Below are positions 44,125 through 56,602 of a stretch of 64,000 nt of DNA, one piece after another. The stretch covers positions 62,001 through 126,000 of the forward strand of contig PUQB01000045.1 of NCBI GenBank assembly GCA_003024785.1, given 5' to 3'. Every line of letters starts with the position of its first letter. Position 1 is the first letter of the stretch. The stretch is from Selaginella tamariscina (lineage: Eukaryota > Streptophyta > Lycopodiopsida > Selaginellales > Selaginellaceae). The notes under the pieces are model-generated. The model saw only the letters and a list, made by a program, of their open reading frames with translations, was not told where the DNA came from and did not search any database. Position numbers and translations under genes: made by a program.

Positions 44125-44790
44125 CTAATACAACATTACCTTTTCTAACTCGTCCTTTGGATCTTCAAGCGTTTTAGGTTCAACAACTTTCTCTTTTACC
44201 ATCGCCTTGAAATGTTCTGATTGTTGTGACAATGCCTGACATTCTTTAGCAATATGACCAGACTTATTACAATTATAACACTTTGAAACTCTGCATGTGC
44301 ATTGCGAAAAAACAGACTTTGGAGCCATACCCTTGGCTTGCTAAGGTGGTGGTAACGCTAACAGTTTTTGAGATTCGATGGGTCTTGATGTGTCTGAAAA
44401 CTTAAAACTGCTGATAAAGGGACTTGCACTTCAAATTGATGGTGATTGAGTTGGTCATTTATCGAACCTCCTCAGCCTAGACATTGGAGGATAACACTGT
44501 GGTTTAGGTTTTGGTTTATCACCCTTATTGTACAAGTCTTCTAATGACATGACATAAGCAACCTTTTGAGATGGCTCTTGACATTCCTGATAGCTCGTTG
44601 GCTTATACCTTAAGATCTCTCTTTGGCTTATACCTTAGGATCTCCCTTTGGCTTATAAATTAGGATCTCATCTCATTCAAGCTAGCCATGAAGCAACTTC
44701 GAGTTTCATCATCGCTCATATTCGGGACCAAACCCCGTACACTTTCGAACTGATAAACATGGTCCATTGGTAGGCAAAATCATGTCAACA
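44125..44790 (-). pseudogene. Element E gag with zinc knuckle
   Basis: CYNCNKSGHIAKECQALSQQ (44,240-44,300 region) is a CX2CX4HX4C knuckle. Upstream the minus strand shows FESVRGLVPNMSDDETRSCF, typical of plant gypsy gag. Confidence 0.85.
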
Positions 44791-45372
44791 ATAAGGGTAG
44801 GCTAACTTGAAGGTGGGACGTACCCCTATCATGTGAAAGTTAGGGCGGCACAATGAAGAGTTGTGCCTTGACGACACAAGCTTAACTTGCACTGGTAGAA
44901 GAATAACAAGCTCTTTTTTTAAACCTAGGAACTCTCACTACATATACTCTACCTTATTTATGTGACGCCCCCCCCCCCGTTTTTCTAATTGAATAAGTGG
45001 GCTGGCACATAATGCCAGCCCTTAATGAAAATAAGATGACCTAACTTAGTAACCCTAAACCTAACCCCATGGGGTATTAGGGCGTGGCGTTAGGGCAACC
45101 CTAAGGTTAGTCAACCCTAGGGGTGTCCCTAACCCTTTTTTGACAACCTATACTCTTGATTAAACCTAACTTGCAACATCAAACTATGGGAGACTTTTCT
45201 AAAAGGTAAGTGCCTAGAGTTTCTCAAAATATCTAATGACAGCTACTCTTAAACACCTAAGTGCACTAAGCAAGGTTGTTTCTCACTACATCTAGGGTTT
45301 GTCACATAATCTAGTAGGTAACAATAGTCAACCTTCAAAGTAAAGGGTTGAGTCATAGTAAAAACTATGACA

Positions 45373-45749
45373 GTAGATGAACCTTATGATACATATTTCT
45401 TTTCTTTCTTTACTCCCCATCTTTGCCAATGAACCTTGGTTATTAGGTTCCTATTTAAGATACATATTTATTTTATTATGTTATTTGTCATTTGTTTCAT
45501 AGGGTTTGCTAATGAACCTTATGATATATTTACTTTCAATATTCACCATTCATTATGTTTGTTCATCTTAGTATTTTACTAGTCATATGCATATTGGTTG
45601 TAGCTCCTTTGTAGAGGTTGGTGACAAACCAAAAAAATTACATACATGTTTTGGCGATTTCCACATTTTATTGATTGTGTTCTATTGTATATTACATTAT
45701 TACTAATGATACACATTAGAGGGTTTCCTTCCTATTGGGTTATCATCCA
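45373..45749. repeat. Repeat R2 fragment between elements E and D
   Basis: Diverged repeats of the type gccaatgaaccttRgttatt and taagatacatattRattt, shared with 53,160-53,720. No coding signal. Confidence 0.5.
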
Positions 45750-46640
45750 TGTCATAGTTTTAACTATGACTCCACTCTTTATTTTGAAGGTTGATTATTG
45801 TCACTTATTGTACTATGTTTACAGGCCCTAAATGTAGTAGGAAATTAGTTCACTTGAGTATCAAAAAACTCTCCCCCGATTTTGATGTCCTAATTAGGTT
45901 TTTTAGTTAGTTCAGATGAGTTCAGCATGTTAAATAGGGTTAGAAACATCCCTAGGGTTGACATAACCCTAGTGTTACCCTAACCCCACTCCTTAAATCC
46001 CCTCCCCCTCGGGAAGGGTTTAGGGGTAGGAATTAGGTTAGAGTAAACTCATCTTAATAACAAAAAAGCTAGCATTTTGTGCCAACCCACTTACACAAAT
46101 AGGAATGGGAGGGGGGTCTGTCACATAAATATGGTAGAGTATATGTAGTGAGAGTTCATGAGTTCAAAAGAGATCTCATTATTCTTTTACCTATGCAAGA
46201 TAAAGCTTGTGTCATTAAGGTACAAGCCTCTGTTGTGCCGCCTCAACTTTCAAACGATAGGGGTACATCCCACATTTGGGTTAGCTTATCCTTAACATGG
46301 CAAGATTACACCCTTGTGATCAGGTACGTTGTGTCCAAGGAGTTAGCTAACTCCTTTTGTACGATAATCCACTTGCAAGCCTGGAAAGCATTGCCCAAGT
46401 TCACGTTCCATGAGAATAATGGTTGAGGCCTTGCTCTGGCCACCTCATCCATGCTAAAATAGAAACGATTTTGCAACTCATCTAGCCCATGCATCCTAAC
46501 TCACGAGGTGAGCCATGTCCATGGACTAGACCAACTAGGGGTGTGTTTTCCTAAGAGATGAGTTACTTTACCAGATTTTGTGGGGTTTTCATAGAAGGTT
46601 TTTAGGGTTGGCATTTGGCAAACTACATTTGTAGCACAAA
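45750..46640 (+). repeat. R1 LTR sequence, 5' side of element D
   Basis: Starts TGTCATAGTTTTAACTATGAC. Contains the segment atgggaggggggtctgtcac and the following TATA-like cataaatatgg, as in R1 copy 2. Confidence 0.75.
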
Positions 46641-46659
46641 ATTAAAACTCTAACTTTGG

Positions 46660-47340
46660 ATGACTAGTTGTACGCTAAAAAAAGTAAGTGTGCATTTGGT
46701 CAAACCAAAATAGATTTCTTGGAACACTCGATCTCAAGTGGGAAGGTCGCCATAGATTCAAAAAATGTTCAAGCCATTATCAAGTGGCCAATTTTGAAAG
46801 ATGTGCATGAAGTTAGAGCATTTCTTGGTCTGATAGGTATTACCATAGATTCATAAAAGATTGAGATAGGAGTTCCATTGACCAATCTCACGAAAAACAT
46901 TCTATAGCACTAGACTCTAGAGTGCTAGCGAGTGTTTATCAAATTCAAAGAAGCAATCTCTTCTAAGCCAGTTTTGTTGTTGCCAATTTTTGAATATCCA
47001 TTTGAGGTGGTGTGTGATGCATCCAACTTTGCAATTGGTGGTATATTATAGCAAGAAGAACATCTAGTGTCCTTTTTCTTGAAGAAGCTGGATGCAACAT
47101 AAGTTTGATGGCCTATTCACGAAAAAGAAATGTATGCTATTGTTGCTTCCTTATAGTATTAGCACCATTATCTTCTAAGTCATGGCATTGTGGTTTGGAC
47201 AGATAGTGTAACTCTGATATACTTTAAAATGCAACCGAAGTTATCACTAGATGGTAATAGAAGTTAACTCGATTTTAACCTGAAATCAGACATAAGGCTG
47301 GAAAAGACAATGTGGTGACTAATGCACTCAGTAAGAAAGG
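46660..47340 (+). pseudogene. Element D RT end and RNase H
   Basis: YAKKSKCAFGQTKIDFLEHS at 46,671 and IIKWPILKDVHEVRAFLGL are the RT thumb/connection. PFEVVCDASNFAIGG-like sequence near 47,000 is RNase H, and a KAGKDNVVTNALSKK end lies near 47,290-47,340. Confidence 0.85.
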
Positions 47341-47519
47341 TCATCTTTGTATTATGTCAATACTAGTGTCAACTTTGTTGAATGAATTTGTGATGGCATA
47401 TCCTCAAAATGAGCTTGCTAAGGAGGCCTTAGACCTGGTAGCAAAGAAAAAACATGTTCATCAATTACAAAGGGATGGTGATATTTCAATAAAAATGGAA
47501 AGACAAATGAATGCACTCA

Positions 47520-48640
47520 AGTGAGTGCATTTTACAATGTGAGATGGGGTTTTCTATTATAAAGAGAAGCAACTTTATGTTCCAAAGGGACATGGAGATA
47601 AAGAAAACATCACGATGTTCCTTTAACAGAACATGGTGGAAGACATAAAACTTTATCTTTATTGAAGCAGGGATTTTACTAGTCAGGAATGATAAATGAT
47701 GTTGTTGAGTATGTTAAGACATGCTCCAATTGTCAAATGAAGAGCCGATCTTAAAAATGAGCTGGGAAGTTGCAATATATACCCATTTTAAAATAGCCAT
47801 TCCAAAGTGTCACTTTGGATTTCATCATGGGATTACCAAAGTCTCATGGTTTTGATACTCTCATGGTAGTGATCGATCGATTTTTGAAAATCACTCATTT
47901 TATTTTGATAGTAGAGACAATAAATATGAAACAAGCAGCAAAGTTGTTCTTCTACAAGATCATAAGAGTGCACAATTTACTATAAACGATGATTTCAGAT
48001 CAAGATCCTTGGTTTACAAGCAAGTTCTGAAGAACATTGTTTAAACAATATGGTACGATGTTGAAATTCAATATGGCTTACCATCCGCAAATAGATGGTC
48101 AAATAGAGAAGGTTAATTGACAAGTCAAAGACCTATTTCATGTGCTATGTTTAGGACGATCAACTTGATTGGGCTGAGCACTTGGATATGGCTAAGATAT
48201 GTTATAATAACTCAACACACATTGCAGCTCGATGAAGGTATTGACTGGAAATAAGGGTGGTATTCCTTAACATACGTGTTGTCAAAAGACAATGTCATTC
48301 AAGTCCCCTTTGTAGTAGAGTTCACTAAACGGTTGAATTGTGCATGGGATGCTGCTCATCAAAATGATTGCGACACAAAAAAGATATTGTCAGTAGTAAA
48401 ATAAGCATTGATGTGATGTAGAGTATTAGGTTGGCAATATTATAGTATTATTCAGTATCAATAACTTGAAGTTTCAACAACTCTTTCGAGGAAATTTCTA
48501 TCACACTACATAGGTCCATACAAGGGGTAAAGTGAGTAGGAAAGGTGGCTTATGGATTAAATCTTCCTTAAGAGTTAAAAGCAATTCACAATGTGTTTCA
48601 TATCAATTTACTCAAACCATTTCACAAGGATGAGAACCAT
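47520..48640 (+). pseudogene. Element D integrase
   Basis: Readable in pieces: TCSNCQMKSRS near 47,725 (zinc region), VTLDFIMGLPKSHGFDTLMV at about 47,810 (catalytic core), AYHPQIDGQIEKVN near 48,080, and FHINLLKPFHKDEN at 48,596. Confidence 0.85.
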
Positions 48641-48659
48641 TCAGATAGATATAATAATT

Positions 48660-48870
48660 TATGTCTACCTCCTGAACTAGTTGGTGAGTTCAAGATTAAA
48701 GCAATATTAAAAGGGAGGAACATTCATGGGCAACAAAAATGTAAACTTGAATATTTTGTTAATTGGAAAGGTTACCTGGCATACAAGTTGACATAGGAAC
48801 CATTGGAGAATCTACAAAATGCGATAGAGTTAGTGGCGAGATCTCAAACTGATTATAATAAAAATTAAAG
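48660..48870 (+). pseudogene. Element D chromodomain
   Basis: FKIKAILKGRNIHGQQKCKL followed by EYFVNWKGYLAYKLT: a standard chromodomain with YFVNWKGY. Confidence 0.9.
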
Positions 48871-49166
48871 AAGTAGAGCTTTATTTCTTGTTAATCTAGG
48901 AGCCAATAGACAATATTAGCTAAAGGCCTCCAATATAAATTCTAATTAAAGTAAAGAAATTAACTAATTTGTTGTCTATGTCAAGTGACAGGCTTTGCTG
49001 ATGTACAAAGGTCTCTAGGTGATTCATGTTGCAGGTGGTACCTCTAGCAGCTGAGTTGCTACTCAATGAATGACGGTTCTGAAGTACTTTTTTGGTTAGC
49101 TTTTAACCTAGTCTAATCTGAGTTGGACATCAATGAGGACGTTAACATTTCCAAAGGTGAAGAGTG

Positions 49167-50166
49167 TGTCATAATTATAATTCAACTCTTTACTTTGGAG
49201 GTTAATTGTTATCACCTATTGTCTTATGTTAACGGGCCCTAGATGTAGTAAGAAATAGACCTGCTTAGTGTTACGACCTGTATAACGAATCAAAGAATAT
49301 TCCCCAGAAAGGTATAAGCTAGAATATTCCTAAAGAGCTATACCTAGATCTAAGAGAATTAGGGCACACAAGATTGGAAGCCTTTTTGGAGAGCAGCGTG
49401 TGGAGACTAGAGACAGCTCGGGGAGGTCAAGTGGTTTTGTGAGGATCTCTAGTTTGTACGTAGTGGTGCCTAACACTTAGTGCACTTAAGTATCTGGTGA
49501 TGGTCTGGCTAAGTGTCATTAGGTATCTCGAACTTACCTTCTGGAAAACTCTACCCCAATTTTGACATCCCAATTAGGTTTTTTGGCTAGTTTAGATGAG
49601 TTCAACATGTTAAATAGGGTTAAGAACACCCCTAGGGTTGCCCTAACCCCACGCTCTAAAATTGCCTCCCCCTCGAGTAGGGTTTAGGGGTAGAAATTAG
49701 GTTAGAGTAAACTCATCTCATTAACAAAGGGGCTAGGGGGGGCTCCATCATATATGTAATGAGAGTTCATGGGTTCAAAAGAGATCTCATTATTCTCCTA
49801 TTGATGCAAGTACAACCCTTTGTTATGCCGCCTCAACTTCTAAAAAAGTACTCCGCTTGTCCAATAACCCACTTGCAAGCTTCGAAGGCGTTGCTTGTTC
49901 TGCAAGAATAATGGTTGAGGCCTTGCTTCGACCGCCTCATCCACAACAAGATAGGAACAATAATTATAGCTCAGTTAACCCACGCATCTTGACTCACGAG
50001 GTGAGCATTATCCATGGACTTGGCTACCTAGGGTGTGTGTTCCTAAGAGATGAATTTTTAACATGGGTTACTTTACCATATTTCATGGGGTTTCCAGAGA
50101 GGGTTTCCAAGGTTGGTATTTGGCAAGCTACATTTGTGGCACCAAGTAAAAACCCTGACAATCCAT
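49167..50166 (+). repeat. R1 LTR sequence, 3' side of element D
   Basis: Starts TGTCATAATTATAATTC after the purine tract ccaaaggtgaagag. Interrupted by the solo F LTR at 49,269-49,475. Matches R1 up to about 50,166. Confidence 0.75.
49269..49475 (+). mobile_element. Solo LTR of the F family inside R1
   Basis: 207 bp, TGTTACGACCTG to GTGCCTAACA, closely matching the F LTRs. The perfect duplication CTTAG lies at 49,264-49,268 and 49,476-49,480. The uninterrupted R1 sequence reads gcttagtgcactt at about 2691. Confidence 0.95.
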
Positions 50167-50635
50167 GCAGGTCCTTGTTTATTATTTGTAGGCCTACGAA
50201 AATGTTCAGTTTGTAGTAATATTAATCGTCAACATGTTGAGTTCTATATGATTTCGTTGCAACTGTTACGATTGCCCCCCTAACTTAGGACCTCATAGTC
50301 CTTACAGTTCTTATCAGCAAAGGGGCAATTGTTTACTCTGACCCTTGTTCCATTGTGGCTATCTTATATTTGACTTTTGAATCCATGGTGTGTAACATTA
50401 CACAAGTATCATTTGGGGGAGGGGTTTGTGCTAGCATGTTTCCCATGTATTACTTCACCTTCTTAACCACTTTTCTCATTTTAAAGTTAGGGCTACATGA
50501 ACCCTAATTTGGGGTTATCTCCTCTTTCGCTAGGACTTGGTCTGGTACCCTGCATTTCCAACCCCTATTTTGTTTTTTCCCAAGGATCGATCCATTAACC
50601 CTAATTCTTAACCCAACTTCTTAAGGCAAGGGTTG
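50167..50635. other. No gene seen
   Basis: Unclassified sequence between element D and the hAT transposon; short R1-like motifs (aaccctaattcttaaccc) but no clear copy. Confidence 0.35.
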
Positions 50636-50643
50636 GTCTGTTA

Positions 50644-53069
50644 CATAGTTACAACACGAACACGAGCCTTAGATTTCAGGAACCCAACCATAGAACATGA
50701 TTACGGCTCACGATGGCTCACGAATATTCTAGTAAATATCTTAGAATATTCTAATTTTAATTTTAGGAATATGCTACTTTTTCTTATATATAAAATACTC
50801 AAACATCCTCAACCTCACAATCTTCGACATTGTCTCCATCTTCCTCTTCCTCTCCTAACTCGAGCTTGTCTTCCAAGGAATTGTCTCTAGTACTTTGTAG
50901 CTCACAAACTTGTCGTAGTCACAGTCATTTTTGCAAGTTAACAACTTGCTATTACAAGCCACAAAAACCATATCTGTGTCCTGTCCACAGTAAGTGTTCC
51001 TCTTCTTTGAAGACACATGCTCAAAGTGCTGAAGTCTCTCCACTGAGGATGACGAGCATGCATGACTTAGAACTCGAATGGCCAACTTCTGAAGAGCTGG
51101 AATTTCATAACCATAGTCCTCCCACCAATATAGCTCCCTTCTTAGTGCGATCAGCCTTAGCATCAATCGATTTGAAAATGCCTCCTATCCTCCTGTAAGT
51201 TAAAAGCTCATCCCGTATCATCCCTCTCACTGATGTAAACATGGCCGACAAATAAGCATTCCAATCCTTCATAACTTCTCTGTTGGCATGTTTTTTCTCT
51301 TGAAACTCGGGTCTAGCATATATGCCACCAGTGCATGAGCGAGTGATACTCATGCCACCGGTTAGACATGATCTGATGAAGTTCCATGTACTGCCATAAT
51401 CCGACTGTCCTTCCTCTAAACTTGCATCCAACCTGTTCATACACTCATATATTTTTCCAATCGCAGGTATATCACCATCCACAAGACGAAGTAGCAGCAT
51501 AACATCCTTGGACACCTCTAACATGTCCTTAACATGTTCCCAAAAATGGTCATCAAAAACAATTTCATAAATGTCCATGCTTACTCTCGTCTTTGACTTA
51601 GGCCTTGCTCTGTATGCAGGGCATATGAACATATGTTGTAGAGCTTTCCGGAGCTCCCAGCCTCTCCATCATAATGAATTGTAGCCAAACCTCGTATCAC
51701 AATAACGCAGCATTTGCTTGTGAGTAAACTCTGCCTGTAGTGCCACCATATGAGAGTGGTTCTTGATGAAGCTCACCAAAGCCTTTCCTCACTCCATAAG
51801 CGTTACCATCCATGGAAGTTCACCAAAGTCTTTCAAGGCATTGTTCAAGCAATGGGCAAAACATGCTGCCCATTGAATCTTTGGGTACCTCTATTTCAGA
51901 ATTGCTACTGCTGCTCTGTTCACATTTTCCCCATCTGTTACAACCATGACAATGTTTTCTACACCCACAATGCTAATGCCTTCTTCCTAGAACGCAAAGT
52001 ATTCTCAATTTTTTTCCTATTGAGGAAATATCGATAGCCTTCAGAAAAGCTACTTGTCCTTGACTATATGCCACAGGCCCCATGATATGCCGATTTCTAT
52101 TTGCCCACTCATCTGCACATATGGTTACACCCCTCTGCCCCACTACTTCCTCATGGACGCCATCTCAACGTCAATGAATCCTTTCTCTTTCAATAGAAGC
52201 TTCTCCTAAAGATCATCATATTTTGGTGGTGCATAAGGCACACCATGCCTATCAACTTCCTGGATCATGTTGAGGAAGTAAGGGGACCGAGCCTTCACAA
52301 ATGGAATGTGTTCATTCTAGAAAAACCTTCCAATCGCCACATCAACTCGACTCTGCTTGGATCCATGATCGAATCTAAAAGGACTTGGCTGCTAAACAAC
52401 AAGGAAAGGCATCCACTTCCACTTGCATGGGATGATACCACTGGCACTAAAAGTTCTACATTCGACCGTTTCTTCCCCCTTGTGCCTTTTTCAGAGTCAA
52501 TAACCTTTTTCATGTTAACTAGCTTTGCCTTCTTGTTACCTGAGATAAGGGGGCAACTCACAATATCCCTGCTGCTTGGGCCATCTCCCAATAGATGAGC
52601 TCGCACACAATCAACACCATTGAGCTTGTTCACCATTGTGCACTATTTGCATGACCACAGTTTGTGGCCATGCCCCCTGCTCTCAAACACATTTACCTCA
52701 TCCCACCACCGTGAAGAAGGATGCTTTTGCCCCTGTAGTATGTTGGATTGCTGCGCCATGCTTGGCAGCAGCAGGGCAAATGAAGTGCCTCTCCTCCAAT
52801 TCGCGGCAAATGGAGCGATGGAGGAGGCTACAACACCGCCAGAATTGGAAGTGGTAGCGGCGGTGAGCAAGATCAAGGAGATGGAGTCAAAATAGATTGT
52901 TGCGTGCAGATGGAATCGAAATAGATTTTTGTGTGCACCCTAACCCTAAGTTGGTGTTATGAACACAGGCCATGATCCCAGCAACCACGGCCGGGATCAC
53001 GGCCCGTGTTCATAACAGTATATACTGTTCATGAACACGGTCGGGATCCCGGCCGTGTTCATAACTATG
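50644..53069 (-). mobile_element. hAT DNA transposon, 2.4 kb
   Basis: The ends are CATAGTTA (50,644) and TAACTATG (53,062-53,069). 8-bp flanks GTCTGTTA (50,636-50,643) and GTCCGTTA (53,070-53,077) give a target duplication with one mismatch, as expected for hAT. The inner end repeats share gaacacggcc-type sequence. The right subterminal region (52,955-53,069) is built of nested palindromes of gttatgaacacggcc and its complement. It encodes a decayed transposase on the minus strand. Confidence 0.9.
50855..52680 (-). pseudogene. hAT transposase
   Basis: Read on the minus strand. At 52,610-52,650 KLWSCKYCTMVNKLNG gives the C-x2-C start of a BED zinc finger. Near 52,250-52,310 IGRFFYQEHIPFVKARSPYF plus LNMIQEVDRHGVPYAPPKYD is the pre-catalytic hAT block. 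51,105-51,632 holds the RNase H-like/helical region (FICPAYRARPKSKTRVSMDI). 50,855-51,166 holds the hAT dimerisation domain: LYWWEDYGYEIPALQKLAIR, then VLSHACSSSSVER and KKRNTYCGQDTDMVFVACNS. Stops and frame changes between these blocks (for example around 51,633-52,200) mean the copy cannot make a full transposase. It could still be moved in trans by an intact relative. Confidence 0.87.
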
Positions 53070-53077
53070 GTCCGTTA

Positions 53078-55115
53078 ACCCCAAGGCTAGTCCGAGATCT
53101 GAAGAGTGTAACAGTAACAATTTTAGAGATGTTGGCAAACCAAAAGCCTTAGGCTCATGTCTTATTATTCATAGTCAATTATTTTTATTTTTATTGTCTC
53201 CTTGATACTATTTGCCCATGGTTAAATCTCCTGCTTACATATACATTTCTCACCATTATTTAACATATGTATCGTAAGGTTCATGGTTGAAAATTACAAT
53301 ACATATTTTTTACTTTCACTCATGTGCCATTTATTTCGTGGGGTTTGACAAACCCTAGGCTTTATGTCGAAGTTTAAGATACATATTAATTTTCTTCAAT
53401 TTTTTGCCATTCATCCCATAGGGTTTGTCTAATAGTAAGAAAATGTGTTTTTCAGATGCATTTGTTATACATCATGTATTGCATTGGGTTCTCATGCAAA
53501 CCAAGTTGTACATATTTATTTCCATCAATTAATCACCATTTATTTTGTAGGGTTCACCGATGAACCTTACACATTATTTTTAACTTAATATAATACAGAT
53601 TCATTTCCATGTGATGTAATATTTCCCATAGGGTTCACTGGTATGCCTTATGCAAACTATGTAGTAGAGTTCAATGACGAACCTTAACCTTTAATGTGCT
53701 TCATCTTTAAGAATAAATGTTACAATTATGTATGATCTCTTGTTGTCTAGCTCAAACCACCTAGAGAACCTTTTCACCAGATTGTGTAGCTACAATATTA
53801 CATAAGAGCCTTATTGCAACACTTCATTGAAAATCTTCTTTATGTTTGAGCATGTTGAAAACTCCTCTGGACAAGTATAGATCATAGTTGAGTTTTACAA
53901 TTGAGTTAACTCAACGAGCCAACACAATTTAAACCGAATCAACTTAAGGTTTTGAGGTCAAACTCAGCAAAACTCCACGGATTCATGACAAACTTGTGAG
54001 GGTTCACCACAAACCTAATCAAGGTTTGCAGCTAACCCTAAAAATGATTTTCGATGTGCAAGGAGTTAAATGGAAAATGCACAAAATACATTAGCACTAG
54101 ACTGGTTGAATGCAATTGAATGCAGCCAAATGTTCTACACTTGCGCATGATTGAATTGTTCTAACACAGTTACATTATGAATAGCATTTGCAACCGCACA
54201 CAAAGTTCTCTTATGTTGTGGAATTGTCTCTAAATATCCAAGTCTTGATGATCTTGATAACCTTAGAAATGAGTACAAGATAGGAAGGATATTTAGAGAT
54301 GAACGAGTACAAGACAGTCTCTAGCATGCACACAATGTGATGCAAACAACTCACAAAAAGTTCTTCTCCATGTATGTTGAACAAAGTGGCATTCCACTCC
54401 GTGCTAAATCCCTAACCGATCTTCACCACGTCCAAACACACTCTCTTATTACTCTAGAATACTTGAGCAAGCAATGAGGATTACCAAGTTCCTAAGGGTT
54501 CACAAAGGGGTTCTAAAGTTGGCATCAGAGAGCCACGTTCGTGGCACTTGAAGACATGGGAAAGCATGAAGCATTAGCTCAAAAAGCACTTACCACATGA
54601 GGGTGCTTAATGAAGTGCATAGCACATGCTTCGGTGATAACAAGAAAGATAGAGGTGCTTTGTTTTTTCACCATATCGAATGCCCCTTAAATATGCTTGG
54701 CATAACCAACTAAGCTGTCCATGTTGATTTTACACAAACCTTAGAGATAATCCATCAATGTGTTGAACAAAGTGTGATTGTAAGATTAGTTGCCAAGTGT
54801 ATTTAATAATAATTGTAAAGGTATTATTAAATACCTAGTGAAAGTTAAAATAAAAAATGGCTGAAAGACAACAGTAACATTAGTGCAAATGAGCATGTGG
54901 TAAATTTATGCAAGCATCCTATCAATGTTGTTTGAAAGGCGTTAAGTCACTAGAATGAATGTTGTTTACAAGAAATGACCTACTAGCTACTGTGCTATTT
55001 TTAAAAACATTTGTGGTACCAAAATGCTAGCATGTGTCAAGGTCCCATATACATTGAAGACAATGAGCATGCCATAAATCATAATGACATTTGGTAGAGT
55101 AGATGTTACACGCAA
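53078..55115. other. Repeat R2 and unclassified AT-rich DNA, no gene seen
   Basis: 53,160-53,720 holds several diverged ~100-bp units (catagggttcactggtatgc, tagggttcaccgatgaacct) shared with 45.4 kb. 54,380-54,760 resembles R1 (ggggttctaaagttggcatc, then ccacgttcgtggcactt). No domain-bearing frame. Confidence 0.45.
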
Positions 55116-55716
55116 TTGTTTTCTTGTGGTTATCTTCATTACATTCTATTCATTGATAATATGGCTAATATCATGTCATCGGTACCAGCCTTCATAATTG
55201 CTAAGAAGTTTAGGAGTGAGGAGGTGCAAAACCACGTTTTCATATGCATTGATGGGGATAAATTCAATCATGATCATCCGCATTTGGTAAGATATCTTTC
55301 AAAAACTGATTTTCCTTTAACATTTAAAGTTTTTCCCATCAACACATCCCTAAGGAGATCTTGCTTCACATAATTATAGGTAGCAGAAGAGTGGAGTTTA
55401 TGGCATGTAGAGAAGACATTAGATTTTAGTGGAGGGTGAAATTGTTTTGGGATGGGAACAAGGGAACAATAAGTGGGGAAGGCATTTCATGGCTTCTCGA
55501 CTACAACAGTCTACTATTGGAGACTTCATAGTTTTTCACCTTTGTGACAATATAAACAGTGGTAAAGCTACAATTGTCCATCATTGTAGAAGTGCACATT
55601 TTGTTCTAGATGAAAATCCAATTGTTGTTTCACAATCAAGTGAAATAGCTTTGAAATATAGATGCCGCAAAATAAAGGGTAAATGTTGTATATATAATAG
55701 AGAAAGTTTCTTTTAG
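55116..55716 (+). pseudogene. Unrecognised gene remnant, possibly B3-like
   Basis: Two adjacent plus frames: 55,116-55,373 (SVPAFIIAKKFRSEEVQNHV) and 55,429-55,716 (VLGWEQGNNKWGRHFMASRL, then QQSTIGDFIVFHLCDN). The GW...F...L...GDFIVFHL order recalls the second half of a plant B3 DNA-binding domain. The match is short and I would not rely on it. The two frames are separated by stops. Confidence 0.25.
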
Positions 55717-55832
55717 TTGAAAGGGGAAAGAAGACTCCCGAGCTTCATTGTCAATAAAGTTGTTAGGCATGGGACCTACAATCTGTTTAAAATGCAAGTA
55801 CTGTCTATGTACCATCAAATGTGCAATGTTCT

Positions 55833-56597
55833 CTACATATAGAGGAAGCCGAAAAGGTTGAGGCGAGACTTAGCACGATGGTAACAATTTTGAAGAGTGT
55901 CATAATAAAAAGGTTGCAGGTTTTTTGTGTTGGTGTCATTTTTTGAGTTACCTATGGGACCACTTTGCATGTAAGAAGTGTGTTCATTAAGGACACCCAT
56001 TGCATGAAGTGTTTTTGGACTTATGTTGAAGTAGTCATTGTCGTCTTCTATCTCACTCCACACTACATCTTCTTCCAAGTTAGGATTGAGGGAAAGTATA
56101 TGTATCAAACCTCAACTCTGTAACACTTTCAATTAATTTAAATGTCAAATTCTTTGTTTATGAATAGTTTTGATGACTCCCTAATTTCTACATGAAAGAA
56201 AGTCTTGTTGCAGCTCAAGCAACTTATTATGGAGATTAACATTGCTTTCTAAACAATAGACATGACATCCCAAAATGGCATCAACATTGAATATTGACCT
56301 AGCTCCAATAGTAAGGTCTGCAACTGTACCCTTCTCTAGCACATAAAGCTCCAATAGCAACCTCATTGAGCGCATTGACCTCTCTCTGTATTCATTGTAC
56401 TTGTTACCTAAAGTGGATGACAACAACATCTTTTTGTCTAACATGATTGGGATGATGTCAATGTTCGAGTTGTAACCATCAAGTGCAAGTGTAGCCAAAT
56501 CATTGTTACATTAGAATACTGCGTCTTTCAATGTTGCCATGTAGTAATTCTATGCCATAATTTATAAAGGAAGAAGAATGATTTATATGAAGGATGT
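55833..56597 (-). pseudogene. Methyltransferase-like remnant, 3' part
   Basis: The minus frame at 56,181-56,498 reads ATLALDGYNSNIDIIPIMLD, then SMRLLLELYVLEKGTVADLT, and IGARSIFNVDAILGCHVYCL. The pattern (hydrophobic strand, D-L-x-x-G-x-x-x, ~15 residues, then a strand ending in E) resembles the SAM-binding loop of a class I DNA methyltransferase, with the Gly-rich loop eroded. Just upstream, YMATLKDAVF recalls the same plant repeat-borne ORF family. A second frame at 55,833-56,108 continues downstream. It is split from its upstream part by element G. Confidence 0.35.
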
Positions 56598-56602
56598 TTA
56601 AC

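Larger units (their letters stand above)
43245..45372 (-). mobile_element. R1-family Ty3/gypsy element E, partial
   Basis: Minus strand: R1 LTR sequence at about 44,790-45,372 (ending gactatgac-type terminus), gag below it, protease region, and the start of RT at 43,251-43,490 (RIKILPGSSPSTRAPYRLNP). It stops near 43,245. It faces element D head to head. Old, with several breaks. Confidence 0.8.
45750..50166 (+). mobile_element. R1-family Ty3/gypsy chromovirus D
   Basis: R1 LTR sequence at 45,750-46,640 and again at 49,167-50,166 (with a solo LTR of F inside) bounds RT, RNase H, integrase and a chromodomain on the plus strand. This assigns R1 as a chromovirus LTR. Both outer LTR ends are unclear, gag is not seen, and the coding region is heavily decayed. 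Confidence 0.82.
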
